A stretch of 5,488 nucleotides of DNA. It comes from Oscillospiraceae bacterium. Its GTDB lineage: Bacteria; Bacillota_A; Clostridia; Oscillospirales; Ruminococcaceae. Numbering within the stretch: position 1 is the first letter of the stretch; each line of letters starts with the position of its first letter. The notes under the pieces were generated by a model that worked only from the letters and a program-made list of their open reading frames with translations, searched no databases and was not told the origin of the DNA. The stretch is from NCBI GenBank assembly GCA_017440445.1, contig JAFSHE010000311.1:1-5488 (forward strand). The letters run 5' to 3'. This document shows positions 5,285-5,488 of this stretch, one piece after another. A program made the translations under genes and the position numbers.

Positions 5285-5402
5285 ACCACCGTCACGGAAT
5301 GTATTTCAAACACAGAAAAAGCTTTATCACAAAACAATTCAGAGCGTGAAAATAGGAGCATAGATGAATAAAGAATTAAAATGGCTTTTCTTTGATATGG
5401 GT

Positions 5403-5429
5403 GGGTCGACGGCTATGCCGTCAACGCTG
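5403..5429 (+). repeat. Palindromic repeat unit, copy 2 (inside the HAD reading frame)
   Basis: It matches 5083-5109 at 23 of 27 positions. GTCGACGGC (5405-5413) and GCCGTCAAC (5417-5425) form a stem with one mismatch and a TAT loop; six central pairs are perfect. Stem-shaping differences between the two copies fall at different positions, so each copy keeps eight of nine pairs. Confidence 0.7.
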
Positions 5430-5431
5430 CA

Positions 5432-5486
5432 ATTTTTCTTTCGTTGTCGGAGCGACAACGATTTTGCTTCGCAAAACCAGAAAAAT
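5432..5486. repeat. Two hairpins enclosed by a closing stem (three-way-junction-like)
   Basis: ATTTTTCT (5432-5439) is the exact reverse complement of AGAAAAAT (5479-5486). Inside are two perfect hairpins with 3-nt loops: CGTTGTCG-GAG-CGACAACG (5442-5460) and TTTTGC-TTC-GCAAAA (5462-5476). This is directly downstream of repeat copy 2 and probably belongs to the same inserted unit, which may continue past the window end. Confidence 0.7.
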
Positions 5487-5488
5487 CG

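Larger units (their letters stand above)
4730..5334. mobile_element. Putative MITE-like element or invertible segment bounded by long inverted repeats
   Basis: The left arm (about 4730-4810) and the reverse complement of the right arm (about 5254-5334) align over roughly 80 bp. The inner 31 nt are identical (4780-4810 and 5254-5284). Outside that core the match is imperfect but continues through blocks such as AAAGCTTTTT, TTGAAATA and CCGTGACG. The arms enclose 443 bp with no protein gene. Non-autonomous MITEs have this form. However, conservation here is highest at the inner ends rather than the outer ends, and I cannot see a target-site duplication. An invertible DNA segment or a single large structured RNA are alternatives. 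No recombinase or transposase gene is in the window. Confidence 0.5.
4687..5363. other. Long gene-less, structure-rich intergenic region
   Basis: In 677 bp I find no ORF with a ribosome binding site, family motif or normal codon use. Frames that stay open here translate to low-complexity Pro/Gly/Ser/Arg-rich text caused by the C- and G-runs. The region instead holds a large inverted repeat, several nested inverted repeats, polypurine/polypyrimidine tracts and short hairpins. No tRNA, rRNA or CRISPR pattern is present. Confidence 0.8.
5364..5488 (+). pseudogene. HAD-type hydrolase N-terminus interrupted or extended by a palindromic repeat (runs off window)
   Basis: An AGGAG site (5354-5358) stands 5 nt before the ATG at 5364. 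The first 13 residues, MNKELKWLFFDMG, look like the first strand and motif I of a HAD hydrolase, with D11 as nucleophile; such proteins usually continue GTL or STL. Here the text becomes GSTAMPSTLQFFFRCRSDND and onward, which is the translation of a palindromic repeat (5403 to at least 5486) and has no resemblance to a HAD cap. The frame is open for 41 codons to the window edge, and no stop occurs in any forward frame between 5401 and 5488. It may therefore be a gene carrying an in-frame repeat insertion, as with Rickettsia palindromic elements, or a disrupted gene whose remainder lies beyond the window. I label it pseudogene provisionally. Like the HAD at 3315, it lacks the second Asp of DxDxT (G13 instead). 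Confidence 0.55.

Noticed and set aside
4990..5361. Minus-strand open frame of 123 codons spanning the right inverted-repeat arm
   Set aside because: It crosses the repeat arm and several hairpins, has no family resemblance, and lacks a convincing ribosome binding site.
4687..5488. CRISPR array
   Set aside because: Repeats are few, imperfect, nested and mostly inverted, without regular spacers or a cas gene in the window.

Overview
The window looks like a chromosomal fragment from an endospore-forming, moderately GC-rich Clostridia. I place it tentatively near Ruminococcus/Oscillospiraceae. The evidence is a spoIIA-type sporulation operon, strong AGGAGG-type ribosome binding sites, TTGANN-N17-TAnAAT promoters and GC-leaning codon use. 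The lineage call is an inference, because no rRNA or tRNA is present.

Layout. Positions 1-707 on the minus strand hold spoIIAB (3' end cut by the window edge) and spoIIAA, overlapping in an ATGA junction. They encode the anti-sigma-F kinase and its anti-anti-sigma antagonist. The 315-bp gap at 708-1022 separates them from a divergent plus-strand family-4 glycosyltransferase gene (1023-2381), which has its own near-consensus promoter and closes with a clear intrinsic terminator (2398-2433). A second promoter (2436-2464) starts a compact plus-strand operon: an alpha/beta-hydrolase esterase (2504-3313), a HAD-superfamily hydrolase (3315-4061) and a two-TM membrane protein (4072-4686). Junctions in this operon are 1 nt and 10 nt, so translation is probably coupled.

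Positions 4687-5363 contain no credible gene but are rich in structure. A pair of ~80-bp imperfect inverted repeats contains a perfect 31-nt core (4780-4810 / 5254-5284) and encloses about 440 bp. The interior is filled with nested inverted repeats, G-rich tracts and short hairpins with 3-nt loops. It looks like a MITE-like or structured-RNA element, or possibly an invertible segment.

The last gene begins at 5364 with a good ribosome binding site and a HAD-type N-terminus (MNKELKWLFFDMG). From about 5403 its reading frame is occupied by a palindromic repeat unit. The first 27 nt of that unit match, at 23 of 27 positions, a sequence inside the upstream element (5083-5109). The frame stays open to the window end. 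A mobile or repetitive palindrome therefore appears to sit in frame inside a protein gene, or to have disrupted it. Together with the large inverted repeat this is the most interesting part of the window.
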